64,000 nt of DNA from Podocnemis expansa (taxonomy: Eukaryota > Chordata > Testudines > Podocnemididae): contig ML681998.1 in NCBI GenBank assembly GCA_007922195.1, positions 20,347,663 through 20,411,662 on the forward strand, written 5' to 3'. Each line of letters opens with the position of its first letter. Position 1 is the first letter of the stretch. Shown here piece by piece: positions 27,346-39,372 of the stretch. The position numbers and the translations under genes are program-made. Below the pieces are notes generated by a model. That model did no database searches. It was not told the DNA's origin and saw only the letters and a list, made by a program, of their open reading frames with translations.

Positions 27346-27802
27346 CAGGGGTGGCAAAACTTGTGGTACTCAAGAGCCATACAAGTTGATTAGTAAACCT
27401 TTGAGAGCCACACTGAGGCCTATAGCCATATACATTTACCTACTCCAGAATTACTATGTTTAAAATGCATTGCACACTTTAATTTTATCATAAAAAGAGG
27501 ACAAATATCAATCCTACTAATGCCAGATTCTAATAATTACTTAAGTTTACCTTGAAAATTAGGCCTATACAGTAAAAACTTAGCTGCTGCTCAATATGGA
27601 AGACTGCAGTCTAGTGGCAAATTTTTTAAAATCCTGATAATGCCACACTTCTTGCTGCCATCCCCAATCATGCCGCACTTCTCCCCGCCTTCCCAACCCC
27701 CTCCCAAACTCCTAGGCTGGGGCTGCTTTCCTAAACTGATTTGTTGACATTCTTCCAGAAGCCACTGTTTTTCATTCAAGAGCCACAGTTTGGCCATGCC
27801 TG
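27346..27802. mobile_element. hAT (Charlie-like) element, first insert
   Basis: A 457-bp element with ends CAGGGGTGGCAAAACTTGTG and, inward from the right, CAGGCATGGCCAAACTGTGG. Perfect 8-bp duplication GGCTATGT at 27338-27345 and 27803-27810; the duplicated bases are the first eight of the outer MITE. The same family is at 50621-51342: both share AATTACTTAAG-type and CCTATACAGTAAAAACTTAG segments. Confidence 0.9.
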
Positions 27803-27872
27803 GGCTATGTGTACACTAGGAAGTTAGTTCAGATTAAAGAGGCTTAATCTGGACTAATTTGTTCCCTGTCTA

Positions 27873-28470
27873 TAGAGCCCTGCAAATCCGCGGGTATCCG
27901 CTGCAGATCTGCGAGTATCCGCATCCGTGGGTGCAGGTGCGGATAACCGCAGACCCATTGCTGTGGATTGACTCACGGATGCAGCTTCTATTGTTACCTT
28001 ATCACACTTCGATCCATTGCTGAAACTGCTGCACTGTCTGTGTTGGCAGAACCAGGAAGCGCTCTGGCCAATCCTAGATTGTGATCTGCCAGACAATCAG
28101 AGTCTCAAGGAGGGACTTGGAGACTCACTGCTGGCCTTTGGTTGGCTTATTCCCCTGCCCACTTTTTCCTTTTCTTGTTTCCAGTTGGCAAGCCATTGCT
28201 GTCAATCAGAGATTTCATAGATGGGCAAAGAAATCTGATTGATAGCACAGCATGTGAACCACAAACAAGACAGGAAAAAGTGGGTGGATCCCATGTGGGG
28301 AATGAACCAATCAAAGGCAGAATAGTTGTGTGTGAGCCCAAGCTCGGTTGCAGCTGTGGTTACAGATGCAGCTAAATCCTGGCATGCAGATTTTGGATCG
28401 TATTAATGCTATCACTGAGCAGATGTGGATCAGATGCGGTTCTACATTTTTGTATCCGCGCAGGGCTCTA
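27873..28470. mobile_element. hAT element, second insert
   Basis: A 598-bp element with exact 11-bp terminal inverted repeats TAGAGCCCTGC (27873-27883) and GCAGGGCTCTA (28460-28470), flanked by a perfect 8-bp duplication CCTGTCTA (27865-27872, 28471-28478). Subterminal repeats of the type CGGGTATCCGC and GCGGATAACCGC are visible at the left. No transposase frame. Confidence 0.93.
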
Positions 28471-28899
28471 CCTGTCTATACTAGGCTTTGCCTAGTTCGA
28501 ACTAAAAAATTAACTTAGTCAAACTAGTTAGTTCAAATGGTAAGTTCCAACCAGAGCCATCCTTAGGGTAGGGTGAATGAGGCAGCCACCCAGGGCCCCG
28601 CACTTTGTGAGGCCCCGCAGGGCACACTCCGCTGCCCCCCCCCCATCCCAGGGACCAGCACAAGCCCCAGGTCTCCCACGGCAAGCCCTGAATGTTTTTG
28701 GCCACAGACACAGGCTCACTCAGCCCCTGCTTTGCCTGTGAATAGCTGGGCTGCCTGCCACCCTCCCCCCTGGAGCCTGCAGCTGAACAATTAGCTGGGG
28801 GGAGAGGGAAGTGTAACCCTTTCCTCCTCCAGCAGATGCTGGCAGCACCAGCCCATGGAACACACAGCCAGGTGAGTACTGGGGGGGGGGCAGTGGGAC

Positions 28900-30415
28900 C
28901 CTAAGTCTGAGGCAAGGGGGGAGTTGGCTGTGGATATGTCCCCCCCCCGGGCCCTGAGTCAGGCCAGCAGACAAGTCGGGGGTAGAGGTCTGCAGGACCT
29001 GGGAATCGAGGACGCCCCTTGGGCCCTGGATCTCGCCAGGCCAATGTGGGGCAGGTGGGCAGGGATCAGGCCCACCTGGGCCTTGGATCAGGCCAGTGGC
29101 CAGGCTGGAGGGGGATGAGGGTGTGGGGGATCCAGGACTCTCCCTGGGCCCCAAGTCACATTGGGCTAGTGGGGGGCAGAAAGATCAGGGATCATGCCCC
29201 TCTTGGTCCCAGGTCATGCTGGTAGCCAGATGAGAGGATGGCAAGCAGGCCAGGCCAAGGACTGACCCCCTCCTCCCAGTCCAGGTGGTGAGGCTGGAGG
29301 GCAGGCTGGGTTGAGTTTCCCCCTAGCCCAGGTGGTGATGCCAGAGGGCAGGCTGGGCCAGAGGTTGTCTCCACCTAGCCCAAGGAGCAAGGTGGGGGGG
29401 AGCCAGCAGTCAGGCTGGGCCATGGGTCACCTCCCCTAAGCCCAGGTGGTGAGGTCAGGGCCAGGGTTGCCCCCTCCTCCCCAATATTCAGGTAGTGAGC
29501 CCCAGGGGGAAGACTTGGGCAGCGGTTGCTCCTCTCCAAAGCCAAGGTGGCAAGGCTGGGGGACACATGGGGCTGGGGCTGTCCACCACAACCTGGGAAT
29601 CGAGGACGCACCAGGCAGCAAGGCCAGGGGTGAGGCTGAGCCAGGCATCATCCAGACCACCCCCCAGGCCAGGTGGCAATGCCAGCAGGCCAATGGGCAG
29701 GCTGGACCAGGGGTTGTTTACCTCCACCCAGAAGCTGCTCCCAGGCAAGACCCAGGGCCCAGGTATGGGCCCTGCCCCCTGTTGATGTCCCCATCCCCAA
29801 CCCCATTTCTGGGCCCGGCCTGATCCTCTCTCGGGCTCCTGTCACCGCAGGTGGCCTGACCCCAAATCCTCAGGGAGAGCTGCTGGGAGAGGCAGCGCTG
29901 CCGCAGGCAGCCGAGCCCTAGAGGCTGGGAATGGCAGCAAAACGGATCCTGGCTCTACTCCCGGCCAGGGATCTGGGGCCACACTGGTGGCCGGAAACTC
30001 GAGGCACTAGCACCGGGATTTGGGGCTCGTGCCCCCTGTGCCAGGTGCCAGCGACGCCCCTGCCCCCACCACCAGCCCAGGTGGCAAGGCCACCCGGGGG
30101 GCAGGTAGCAATGCTGGGGAGCAGGTGGGGCCAGGGTTTGTGCCCCCCACTTCCCCCAAGACCAGGCAGCAAGGCCAGGAGTCACCTCCCCCTAGCCCAG
30201 GCAGAGGAATGTCCAGGCAGGAGTCAACTGCCAGGCCAGTGGGCTGGTGGGCAGGTCTGGCCCCATGTCAAACCCCTGCCCTCCAGGCCAGTGAGTAAGT
30301 CTGGCCAGGATCCCCTCCCCCTAACCCAGGGGCAAGGCTCGGGGGCAGTTACCCCACCTCTCGCTAGCCCAGGAAGCAAGACTGGGTGGCTGGCAGGCCT
30401 GGCCTGGGATTCCGT
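28900..30415 (+). repeat. GC-rich imperfect tandem repeat in hAT
   Basis: A run of degenerate units of about 50-60 bp built around CCCAGGTGGTGAGGC, GGGCAGGCTGGGCC and CCCCTCCCCTAGC. Clear unit starts are near 29283, 29330 and 29444. It resembles a minisatellite that expanded inside the element. Long overlapping frames on both strands come from the GC content and low stop-codon frequency, not from genes. Confidence 0.7.
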
Positions 30416-31275
30416 GTGATCACTGATCACCAGCCATTTACAGACATGACTTTCACCTTGTGTTTTGTTCTTTTCTTTCTGGGGTGGATCCTTGCTGTTG
30501 TGGGAGTTGTTTGCATCGCTTAGCCATTAAGGTAGTACTTGCATTTCATCAGGACAGGCTGGTATTGACTGATTCCATTTCTCACACCCTTCATTCACAC
30601 ATCTTGTTCACACATTTAAATGAATTTCCAGAGTATACACCCAAAACAAGTTTGATCAAGAATACGAAATGGAGCTCTAAATTCACAACATCAAGCTTTG
30701 TTGGACATTGGTTATAATGTCTATTAAACTGAGTTAGTTATTTCAGTTACGATATTAAAGAACAGATACAGTGTTACCTAACAGATGCTTTAAAGGTACA
30801 TTTTATCTATCTGTGTCACTACATTATGGCTACAGAAGCCTGGCTCTACTAGCAGGAAGAATACAGTTAGGGAAAGGAATTCCTTGAGTGAAATATATGG
30901 TATTAACTTATACAGTACTGCCAGTTTCAAAAGATTAAAAATCACAAAAATAAATCTTTTTTTTTTTTCCAAAGATTATGCTGTGTTTTTAAACTAATCT
31001 CTTGATATTTGAATTCACCCTGCCCATCCCAGGGTGAGTAGGTGACAATTAGTTTTGCCTGCCCATTCTCCCACAGATACTGGGTAAGTTTTCATCTTTT
31101 TACCCATCTTTTATATTTGCTGACTCTCAAGTAAATCTATGGAACTTCTTGTGTCTTGCTTCCTCAGAGCTCCTGTGTGATCATTGTAAATGGCTGGTGG
31201 TCAGAAATAACTTTCATCTTGTAGTTTCTTTCTTCCTTTCTTTCTTTCTGGGATGGATCCTTCTTGCTTTTCCCA
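30414..31275 (+). repeat. Direct duplication pair with inverted 19-mer
   Basis: Two related segments about 760 bp apart, 30414-30495 and 31175-31265. Shared flanks are GTGTGATCA on the left and ACTTTCA, CTTGT, then GGATCCTT on the right. Between the flanks, 30424-30442 is the reverse complement of 31185-31203 at 18 of 19 positions, so one copy carries a small inversion. The sequence between the copies is AT-rich and unrecognised. Confidence 0.75.
31226..31252 (+). repeat. (TTTC)n microsatellite
   Basis: TTTC-rich run inside the 3.4-kb hAT, longer here than in the sister copy at 30470. Confidence 0.85.
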
Positions 31276-32835
31276 TCCTGAGTGAAATGGACTTGTTTGC
31301 CTCATGGGTTCCCTAATTTCCCCCACCTGGTTTGCATGCACCTGTAAGCTGGGACCAGGCCAGACCCTTTTTAAATTTCCTGCCCTGCAGCATGCCCAGG
31401 CATCTGACCTAGGGCAGCAACAGAATGGGAAATTGCAGATGCTGTGCTGCCTTCTCTGGTGCCTGCCACTCAGCTGCACTTCTCCCCTTATTCTCCTGAC
31501 ACCCCACTCTATCCTCCCCTGCTCCCCACTCTCATGCTGCCACTCAGAAGGTTGTAGGGAAGGCAAGCATCACAGCAGAGCTCATGAGAGGGGTGGGATC
31601 TATTTAAAAATCCTGAGAACCAGAGCAGTAGATATGTCTGGTGTGGGTCGGCAGGGTGGTATCTCACAGCTGGGCGTGGACCCATGTGCCAGCTGCGCAC
31701 CCAGATACCATCAACTTCCCCAGTGCATGGGGAACCTATGCAAGTTGGCTGGAAGTCCCAGGGACAGTATGATCCATCACCCTCCCTCCTACTCCTATTT
31801 GTGGAGCGTCTTGGCTCCTGATATTCAGCAACAGGAACCTGGAGGAGCTAGAGAAGGATGTGTCTTGTCAGACACTTGCCTGAGCCAGTTGGCCCCGCCC
31901 CCCCAGTGCTGGGTGGGGGCGTGGGGGCCCCGCAGAGGGCAATTTGCCCAGGGCCCTGCACCCTCCTAGGAACAGCCCTGGTTCCAACTAACTACTTAGC
32001 TTGAATTTATTTTGAGTTTTAGTTTGAATTAGCATGATGTAGTCATGCTAGTTTGAACTAAATAAGTTCGACCTAGTGGTTAATTCAAACTAACCACTTT
32101 TTTTCAGTTTGAACTAAAAAGAGCACAGCTAGTTCGAACTAACTTCGAACTGCTTAGATCAGACTAAGCAAGTCCAAACTAAGCAGTTAGATGTCAACAC
32201 AGCCACAGGTACAATCCCACACTGACACGGAGATGGAGATGACAAATTAATTGGTCTGTTTTGTTTGTAAATGCTACAGTAGGGTGAAAGAATGCTAAAG
32301 AATTTCTAATTTCTGCTGCCTTAAATTAGCATTAGATGCAGTAGCTGCTAGAACAAGTTAGTACCATGTCAAAAGAGTATGACATATGCACAAGTCTTCT
32401 TTTGGTTTGTCCAGTTTTCCCTTTCTGTCTGAAAAATGTGTAACTTCCATTTCTCTTGATAAATTAACTGCATTTATACAGCCCAAGACAATGAAACAAA
32501 AGGAATGGGATTATAAATACAAAACCAGGGCATTTCTCTAGTTTACACTTGGTCAGCCTCTATGCTATTTTTGATATATTTCTGTTCTTTTAAGATTCAC
32601 CTTCTAATCATCATGCATTAAGTTTTACTGGCAAATTTATTTTACACCTTGGTCTTAAATAAGGTGGGGATCAATACATTAAGCTGACTGCATAGAAGCC
32701 CAGGCCTGAAATGTTACAGGAATACGGTCTTGGTCTGTAATTTTAGGAATTAAAACCAGAAACTCGAAAGAACCATATTCTGGTATATATTAAAAATGGT
32801 CAGATACTTACACTGTAGCACCTCACATTCTATAT

Positions 32836-33284
32836 GGCTATGTTCACACGTAAACTTTTATTTTGAAATAAGTTATTTCTAAATGAGTTATTTCAAAATA
32901 AAGTCCTTATTTTGAAATAAGTTAATTCGAATTAAGAAAATGTTAATTCAAATTAAGGGAAAGTCTGCTTTCAAAACGGCTGTTATTTTGAAATGGTTAT
33001 TTCAAAATAAGGCCATTCAGACGTGTTGTTTTGAAACAGTTGTTTCGAAACAATGGTGTTGTTTTGAAACAACGTGTCTGAACACCATTGTTTCGAAACA
33101 ACTGTTTTGAAACAATGGCTATTTCAATTTCCTGCTAGGTTTAACAGTTTTGAAACAACAGCTGTTATTTCGAAACAATGAGTCCCGTTGTTTTGAAATA
33201 ATGGTACGTCGTGTGGACATGAGAAATTTTATTTCGAAACAAAGGTTGTTGTTTCGAAATAAAAGTCACGTCTGAGCACAGCTT
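32836..33284. mobile_element. TTTCGAAA hairpin MITE, copy 3
   Basis: Starts GGCTATGTTCACACG and ends CGTCTGAGCACAGCT; TAT flanks both sides if the last base is counted as element (32833-32835, 33285-33287). The interior is a run of AT-rich hairpins with words such as TTATTTTGAAATAA and GTTGTTTCGAAACAAT, without the GC-rich core of the other copies. Lies 370 bp from DPYS exon 2. Confidence 0.7.
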
Positions 33285-33619
33285 ATGATCCTAAAGAATG
33301 GGCATTGTTCTTAGAAGTGCAAAGTGCCTGAAAGTCCCATGGAAATAAATGGAATATTTAGGTGATCAGCAGAGTCTTAGTACATATCTGAGTCATGACC
33401 AATATACGGAAGAATTAATGGGGTTTTCCTGAAAATCACTCTTTCAGGAAATTGACAGATCGAGTTGTATTCAGCTTGTGGTATGTTACAAACTGCAGAT
33501 CAACGCAATACTTCTGCAGGCCTTTGCAAATAGTTAAGTATATATACATTTTACTTACATTGCAAGTTGCACTTTATATTCGAAATCTAGTCATGCATAA
33601 ATACAATTTCTTAGCATTA

Positions 33620-33820
<201 letters not shown>

Positions 33821-34291
33821 TCAAAGGTTGCAGTTATTTAGCAATCAGTGAACAAAAGTGAACTCTTCCTCCTCCTCCATGTCGCTACATCTTGTGCAAA
33901 TTCAGAAATCCATTTTTCCTCTCTCCATGCCCACCCTTCTTTGTGCTGTACATTGAAAAACTATGTGCCACTGAAGACTCACCATTAATGAAAGCTGGGT
34001 ACAAAGTGTGATGTTGCAGAGACCTATCTGGTTTCTGACAGGTAAGATGTTAACTTCCTGCTCAGTTGTAAAGAGCAAAGCAAAGAAGCAGGGCTGAAGA
34101 CTGAGGTCCCAACAAACATTCAGAAGGAACACAGGAAACCACGGCATAGCTGTGGTGGGCCCAGGCCCACTCTGTTGGCAAGCAGATCTGCCCACACATG
34201 CCCACTGTAGCAGCATGAGCTTGATTGTCATCAGGAAGCTTCTGGTCACTAGACTGGAAGCAGGACTGGCCAGGTTCACCCTGGAGAGCCA

Positions 34292-34442
34292 AGATCCAAA
34301 GGGGCAGCCGTGTTAGTCTAGTAAGGCAAAAAAAGCAAGGACTCTTGTGGCACTCAAAGACTCTCCCATGAAAGCTCATGTGACAAATAAATCTGTTAGT
34401 CGTTAAGTGCTACAAGACTCCTCACTTTTTTTTTTTTTTTTT
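34292..34442 (+). repeat. Hairpin-family element with 12-bp duplication
   Basis: A 151-bp copy: head GATCCAAAGGGGCAGCCGTG and TTAGTCTAGTAAGGCAAAAA, then CTCTTGTGGCACTCAAAGAC, then the tail with AAATAAATCTGTTAGTC and an 18-base T run at the end. A perfect direct repeat CCTGGAGAGCCA flanks it (34280-34291 and 34443-34454). The T-run end defines the 3' side of this family. Confidence 0.82.
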
Positions 34443-36504
34443 CCTGGAGAGCCAGAGGCCCAGTCAAAAAATGGGGGCTGGCTATACCCCTGCTGGAAAC
34501 TCTAAGCTGGAAAGTAGTTAGACAGGCCTCAAACTGCAGTAAAGATTTGAGTTTGCAGAATCAATGCATCATTGAGTGTCTCTCACCAGCTGGTGTATGA
34601 AACAGAGAAGAGTGGCATAATCACCTTAGGCAGGTAACTGAAGCGGAAAATGCTTTACTCAGTTGGAAAAACATATCCAAGTATTTCCAGAAAGAATGCC
34701 ATTGATTTATGGTACCTCCAATACAGAACATCAGCTTAAAAACCTAAGTCCTGTGGGACACCAGAATTACTTGAAAAGTGTTTTTGAAAAGGTATTTTAT
34801 CAGTTGAAAGTGAGGTAACCAAGTGAGGGAATAAAACAGATAAAGCAAAATCATTTAGCTAAGTCATAACAAGAGAGAACTGTGAGGGATCTCAGAAAGA
34901 GCTAATATGAAATAGGTAAGGAGCTTCACAAGGTCCCGTAAAATTCAGTGTTGAGGAATGTAGACTGGAACAAATACAGTGCTGGGATCTTCCTTAACTA
35001 GCCCCTCAGTGTGGACAATTCAACAAAGACCTCTGTTCAAAGCAGCAATTCTAATACTTCTATATAATATACTGACACAATCTCATCCAGAATACTAGGT
35101 TCAATTGTGATCACCCTATTTCAGAAACAGAAGGGTTTCAGAGATTGGTGACAAAAATAATTAGAAAGGACACCTGTAGACAATATGACTGAAAAGTCTG
35201 GAATGAACTGTTTTATATAGTGGAACATTAAGAGTAGACTTGAGGTGCAGGGAAAAGAAGTCAGGTGCTCTTATTTATCCTCTCTCATAAATAGTGCACA
35301 AACAAGGAAACATTCACTGATGAGAAATATAGGATTGATACAGGACATACCTTTTAAAGCAGTCCACTTTTAACCTCTGGAACTCATTGCCACAAGATAT
35401 TGGTTGCAAAAAAATGGCTGTATTCTAGAAGGGATTAGATAGTAATATGGAAACCTCTTTTTAGATAGTAACATGGAAAAAATTCTCTTTTTAGTGGGGA
35501 CACAGACATGCTTCAGACATAACAACCACTGTCTACATAGAGAAGGAACTTCCCTTCTAGGGAAGATTATTTATTTATTGTCCACTGTGGGATTTCTTAT
35601 GCTTTCCTCTGAAACACACTGCAAAAGGTCAGCATCACAAATAGAATACTGGACTAAAATAGAGCCCCAATCTGATTCAGCCTGGCAGTGCTTTTATTAT
35701 TTAGTTTGATCAGCCAGAAACTCTCCTTCTCTGAATTGTATCCTTTCACATAGCTGTTAGGCCCAGTTCAGATCAAGATATACTGGGGTTCACATTAAGA
35801 TTGCAGTACCCTTTTCCTATTTTCCTCTCATTCATTCTGTTTCTTTCCCAAACCTGTTTGCTGAAGGCACCATGATTTGTTTCTGAACTTTCTTCTCTCA
35901 ACTCTCTTCTTTGCTTTCCAAAAGTTTTCCATTCTACTTTCCACTACATGGATGCAGAACTGGAGAAATTTTTGTAACAATATTCCTCTTTGTCTTTGTG
36001 GATTTCGAAGCCCTTTGGAACATTCAATCAACTTGGGGTTTGCAAATCACTTTCATCAATGTCGGTGCAACTTTTCACACATATTTGCATTCACTTTATA
36101 ATGACATTTTATTTTGAAACAAAATAAACCATCTCATAATACAGAATACACCTTTTTTGGGAGCACTTTAAAAAAAAGGTATTTCCATCTTCTTATTCTG
36201 TTCTCCAATCCTGTCTCCTTGACATCTGCAACTACAGATATGTATTGCTTTTATTTGATATATAAAATGGCAGCTCTTACATTCTCTCTTTTTTTTTTAA
36301 CTGTTGCCCTATGGCATCATTAAACTCTTACTTTAGCTAGAAGAATTAAATTCCACAGCTAATCGTTCACACTATATTCCACAATAACTTGGATATAAAT
36401 GAGGCCCTGTGATCCTTCTTGATAAAGTATGTGTTTAATGATACAGGGGGCACCTCTTCTTTATATTTTCCATGCCATGATCCCATGTTACAACAGAAGC
36501 AAAA

Positions 36505-36700
36505 AAGGAGGAGAGCACATAGAAGCTGACAAACTGGGTCATACTAGGCCCATCTTGCTCAGTATCCTATCTTCAGTAGTGGCCCATACCTGAGCTTCAA
36601 GGTGAGTATACAGAACAGGGCAATTATGGAGTAATCTATCCTTCTTCCGCTCCCAGCTTTTGATAGTCAGAAGTTTTAGGGCCACAACAAGCATGCGGTT
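36505..36700 (+). repeat. Unassigned interspersed repeat
   Basis: Contains ACTGGGTCATACTAGGCCCA, TGCTCAGTATCCTATCTTCA, GTAGTGGCCCATACC and CTCCCAGCTTTTGATAGTCA. I recall closely similar text recurring across turtle and crocodilian sequences (a GGTCAGACCAAAGGTCCATC-like unit), but cannot name the family. Confidence 0.4.
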
Positions 36701-37319
36701 CCACCCCTGGTCTTCTTGGTGTAACCCTGATAAATTATGACACTGTATATTTCACGCTTCTATATCATTTATTGATGATAACACTTACATTTTATCCATT
36801 AACACAGGTCCTTCAAATTGCACTACACAGAATGTTCTCTTCCAAAAGATTCTGTGTATATTTCTCTATAGAAAGTACATCACACATTTCTTAATTCCTA
36901 TACATAAATGTGATCCAATGGCCAACTTACTACCTAGCAATCCATTTTCTAACCCCCTCCTCAACCTTTCTTTTCACAAAATCCTGAAGTGTACTGTACC
37001 CATTTGTGGTCACTTGTTTGCATCTCAAAAGGGAGATGGTTTTCAGAAATAAATATGTAACCTTATTGTATGCTGTCTGGGTCTAGGGGACTGTTTATGA
37101 TTATTTTTCTTATTAATATTTCATATTTACAATAATCCATATGTGATATGCCATGTTTGGTATCAATAGAAAGGCTGTAATTTGCTAGGAATGATTATAT
37201 GATTTATATGTAGGTATCATATTTACATTAGAAAGTAGGAATCTTATTCATTTTATGTGTGTTCCAAGTTGTTTGAGCCGAGGCAATCCCAGACTGGGTG
37301 TCTGCAAACTATTGTCATA

Positions 37320-38080
37320 CTAATGGCCCATGAGGAGGGGCTCCCAGCTAGCTGCAGTGGGCCCAAGAAGAAACCTGTTTGACCAGTTACCCAGGCTGAC
37401 CATGTGGCACAACTCCATTTTGATCTGGCAAGGACTCTGAGATAAAAGGCAGGGGACCCATTTCCATTTTGTCTTTAGTCTTCGGTCTGTCTGCAACCAA
37501 CACCCCCCTCTGGAACTGTCCTCGTGGGACTGAACAAAGGCATGAGACCCACCCAGCTGCTGCTGCTGCTGGGTGCGCACAGAGGAGTGGGACTAACCTG
37601 TAAACTACAGGATCTTCAAGGATTTGTTTTCTATGGACTCTAAACTACTTGTATGCATATGGTTCACTTTGACCTTTTAACATCTCTCATATCTTGTGTG
37701 TTTTCTTTTTATATTAAACCTTTAGTTGTAGTTATTAAAGGATTGGATGGCAGTGTGGTATTTTGGGTAAGATCCAAGCCTATATTGTTGTGGGGGATGT
37801 GGCTGGCCCCTTGGGGTTAGGAGAACCTATTTCTTAAAGAGACTCAGTGGCTAGAGGGGACCATAGGAACTGATGTGCAGTAAGGGGGCTGTTTCTATTT
37901 TGCTATGCTTGGTGATGACCACAGTGGGGAATCAGAATCATGGTTTGTTACTGACTGGGAGACTGGTTTCAGTACCACCTGTCAGTGGTTTGGGAGTTTG
38001 GCCCCTAGTTTTGCAGCCTACCCTGATTTTGGCACATTCAGAGGGTTATCCCAGGAGGCCCGGGTCACACTTATTTTCAA
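37320..38080 (+). repeat. Possible LTR-like repeat, unassigned
   Basis: Includes AGATAAAAGGCAGGGGACCC (a TATA-like word at 37440), a CTG run at 37558-37571, AACCTGTAAACTACAGG, TTTTATATTAAACCTTTAG (37710) and GGATTGGATGGCAGTGTGG. The arrangement of TATA-like and polyadenylation-like words is LTR-like and I have a memory of similar turtle repeats, but no boundaries or duplication can be shown. Confidence 0.25.
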
Positions 38081-38687
38081 AATAATTATCTGCTATGTAG
38101 GTAAACTGAAGGTGTGAAGTCAGTGCACATACATTCTCTCATTCAAGAGTAAAGTAGCTTTAATTCCTTGTAATTTAATTCTCCAAGGTTTTCACTGCAA
38201 TAATTTCACAGCCTTTCAGGGCCTCTATAACTATGGAAGATGAAGACACAGTACATGGCACTTTGAATGCGAGCCAATCACAATGACTGGATTTTGATGC
38301 CATGTCAGTCTGCTAATAATCCACTTCCCAACTCATTCTTAAAATATAAGACATAGGAAAGCTCAGAGGAGTGAAATGTCACATAATGTGCAATTTTCTT
38401 TCAAAAGAAAACAAAAAGGCAAGGTAAGTATTTTCTATTTTGATCTACGGTCATCTGATGAGATGTTTTCCATCTCAAATGAAGTAGGCACCAGATTCTT
38501 TTTGACTATCAGAAGTTTGTTGGGTTTAAACCATTTTTGGTTGTCCAGCTTGTCTCCAATTGGAAAGTGATTCTGACAAAGCAAACCAAGTTAGGATGTT
38601 TAAACGAACAATTATAATTTAGTCTTATATAATGCCAAACACTTTGTAAAACAGCTTTTACATATTGTTATTCTTGCTGCATGTGAT

Positions 38688-38890
38688 CCAGTAGCTAGGC
38701 AGTGGTTTGGTGTCAGGAAACCTAGTTCTACTTCCGTCTTTCCCACATACTTCCTGTGTAGTGATGATTGACAAGTTGCTTTATCTCTGTGTCCCAGTTT
38801 TCCCATCCATAAAATGCAGTTAGTAATATTTTTTTACCTTGACAGAAGGCTATGAAAATTAATATTTGTTAAGTGCTATTGAGAACCTTT
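38688..38890 (+). repeat. MIR-like SINE
   Basis: Head GATCCAGTAGCTAGGCAGTG with CCTAGTTCTACTTCC, then TTGACAAGTTGCTTTATCTC, TGTCCCAGTTTTCCCATCCA and TAAAATGCAGTTAGTAATAT; same element order as at 13905. Confidence 0.75.
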
Positions 38891-39372
38891 TATAACAAGA
38901 CACACAAGAGAAAATATGCAAAATGATTCTATTCTATTCAATGTCAAAAGAATCACATGGTTGCAAGTGAGGTATTCAGGAAAAGTCAAAATCACTGCAT
39001 GTGCAATTCCCACTGTTTGCTTGTGCACATCCATAAAACAGCCTGTATTTGCATGATCACACTGGTATTTCTGTAAGACTATTGCTTTGCTTTGGGTTTG
39101 TAAGCCTCTCTAAGCATATTCTTATTCTTGCTATTAGGTATCTTTTACACATTTTACTAACAGAAATATCATGAATTCTGAAAATAGAAGTAAAGTAATA
39201 GTACATCTCCCTATATAATTATATAGGAAAAGTACCACTGGCAGCTAGTGAAACAACTCAGATGTCTTTTTGTGCTGTATTTTTACAGCACCTAGCACTT
39301 CATGGTAATTATTGTGTATTTCACAGCAGTTAGATTAGCCTTATGAATTACAACACATTATAGTAGGGGATA

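Larger units (their letters stand above)
28552..31980. mobile_element. hAT element of 3.4 kb, third insert
   Basis: Ends CAGAGCCATCCTTAGGG and, inward from the right, CAGGGCTGTTCCTAGGA are inverted repeats. A perfect 8-bp duplication GTTCCAAC lies at 28544-28551 and 31981-31988. The left half (to about 30415) is a GC-rich array of imperfect repeats, then comes an AT-rich part (30420-31170), then another moderately GC-rich part. The open frames in it (the longest 221 codons at 31304) show no hAT transposase motif that I recognise, so I call it non-autonomous. Confidence 0.88.
27338..32204. mobile_element. MITE split by three hAT elements
   Basis: Outer element of about 360 bp once inserts are removed. 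Left end GGCTATGTGTACACTAGG begins at 27338, is cut after 8 bases by one hAT and resumes at 27811; right end GATGTCAACACAGCC stops at 32204. MITE pieces are 27338-27345, 27803-27872, 28471-28551 and 31981-32204. Interior words TAGTTCGAACTAAC make hairpins like the TTTCGAAA elements, and the ends match that group. Flanking triplets ATA and ACA do not match exactly. Confidence 0.75.

Noticed and set aside
28720..30419. Several overlapping 100-160 codon frames on both strands
   Set aside because: All fall in the GC-rich repeat array and overlap on both strands; proline, glycine and alanine-rich text reflects base composition.
31304..31969. A 221-codon plus-strand frame as a gene or transposase
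   Set aside because: It lies inside a bounded hAT, has no hAT dimerisation or zinc-finger motif that I recognise, and low-stop GC-rich composition explains its length.
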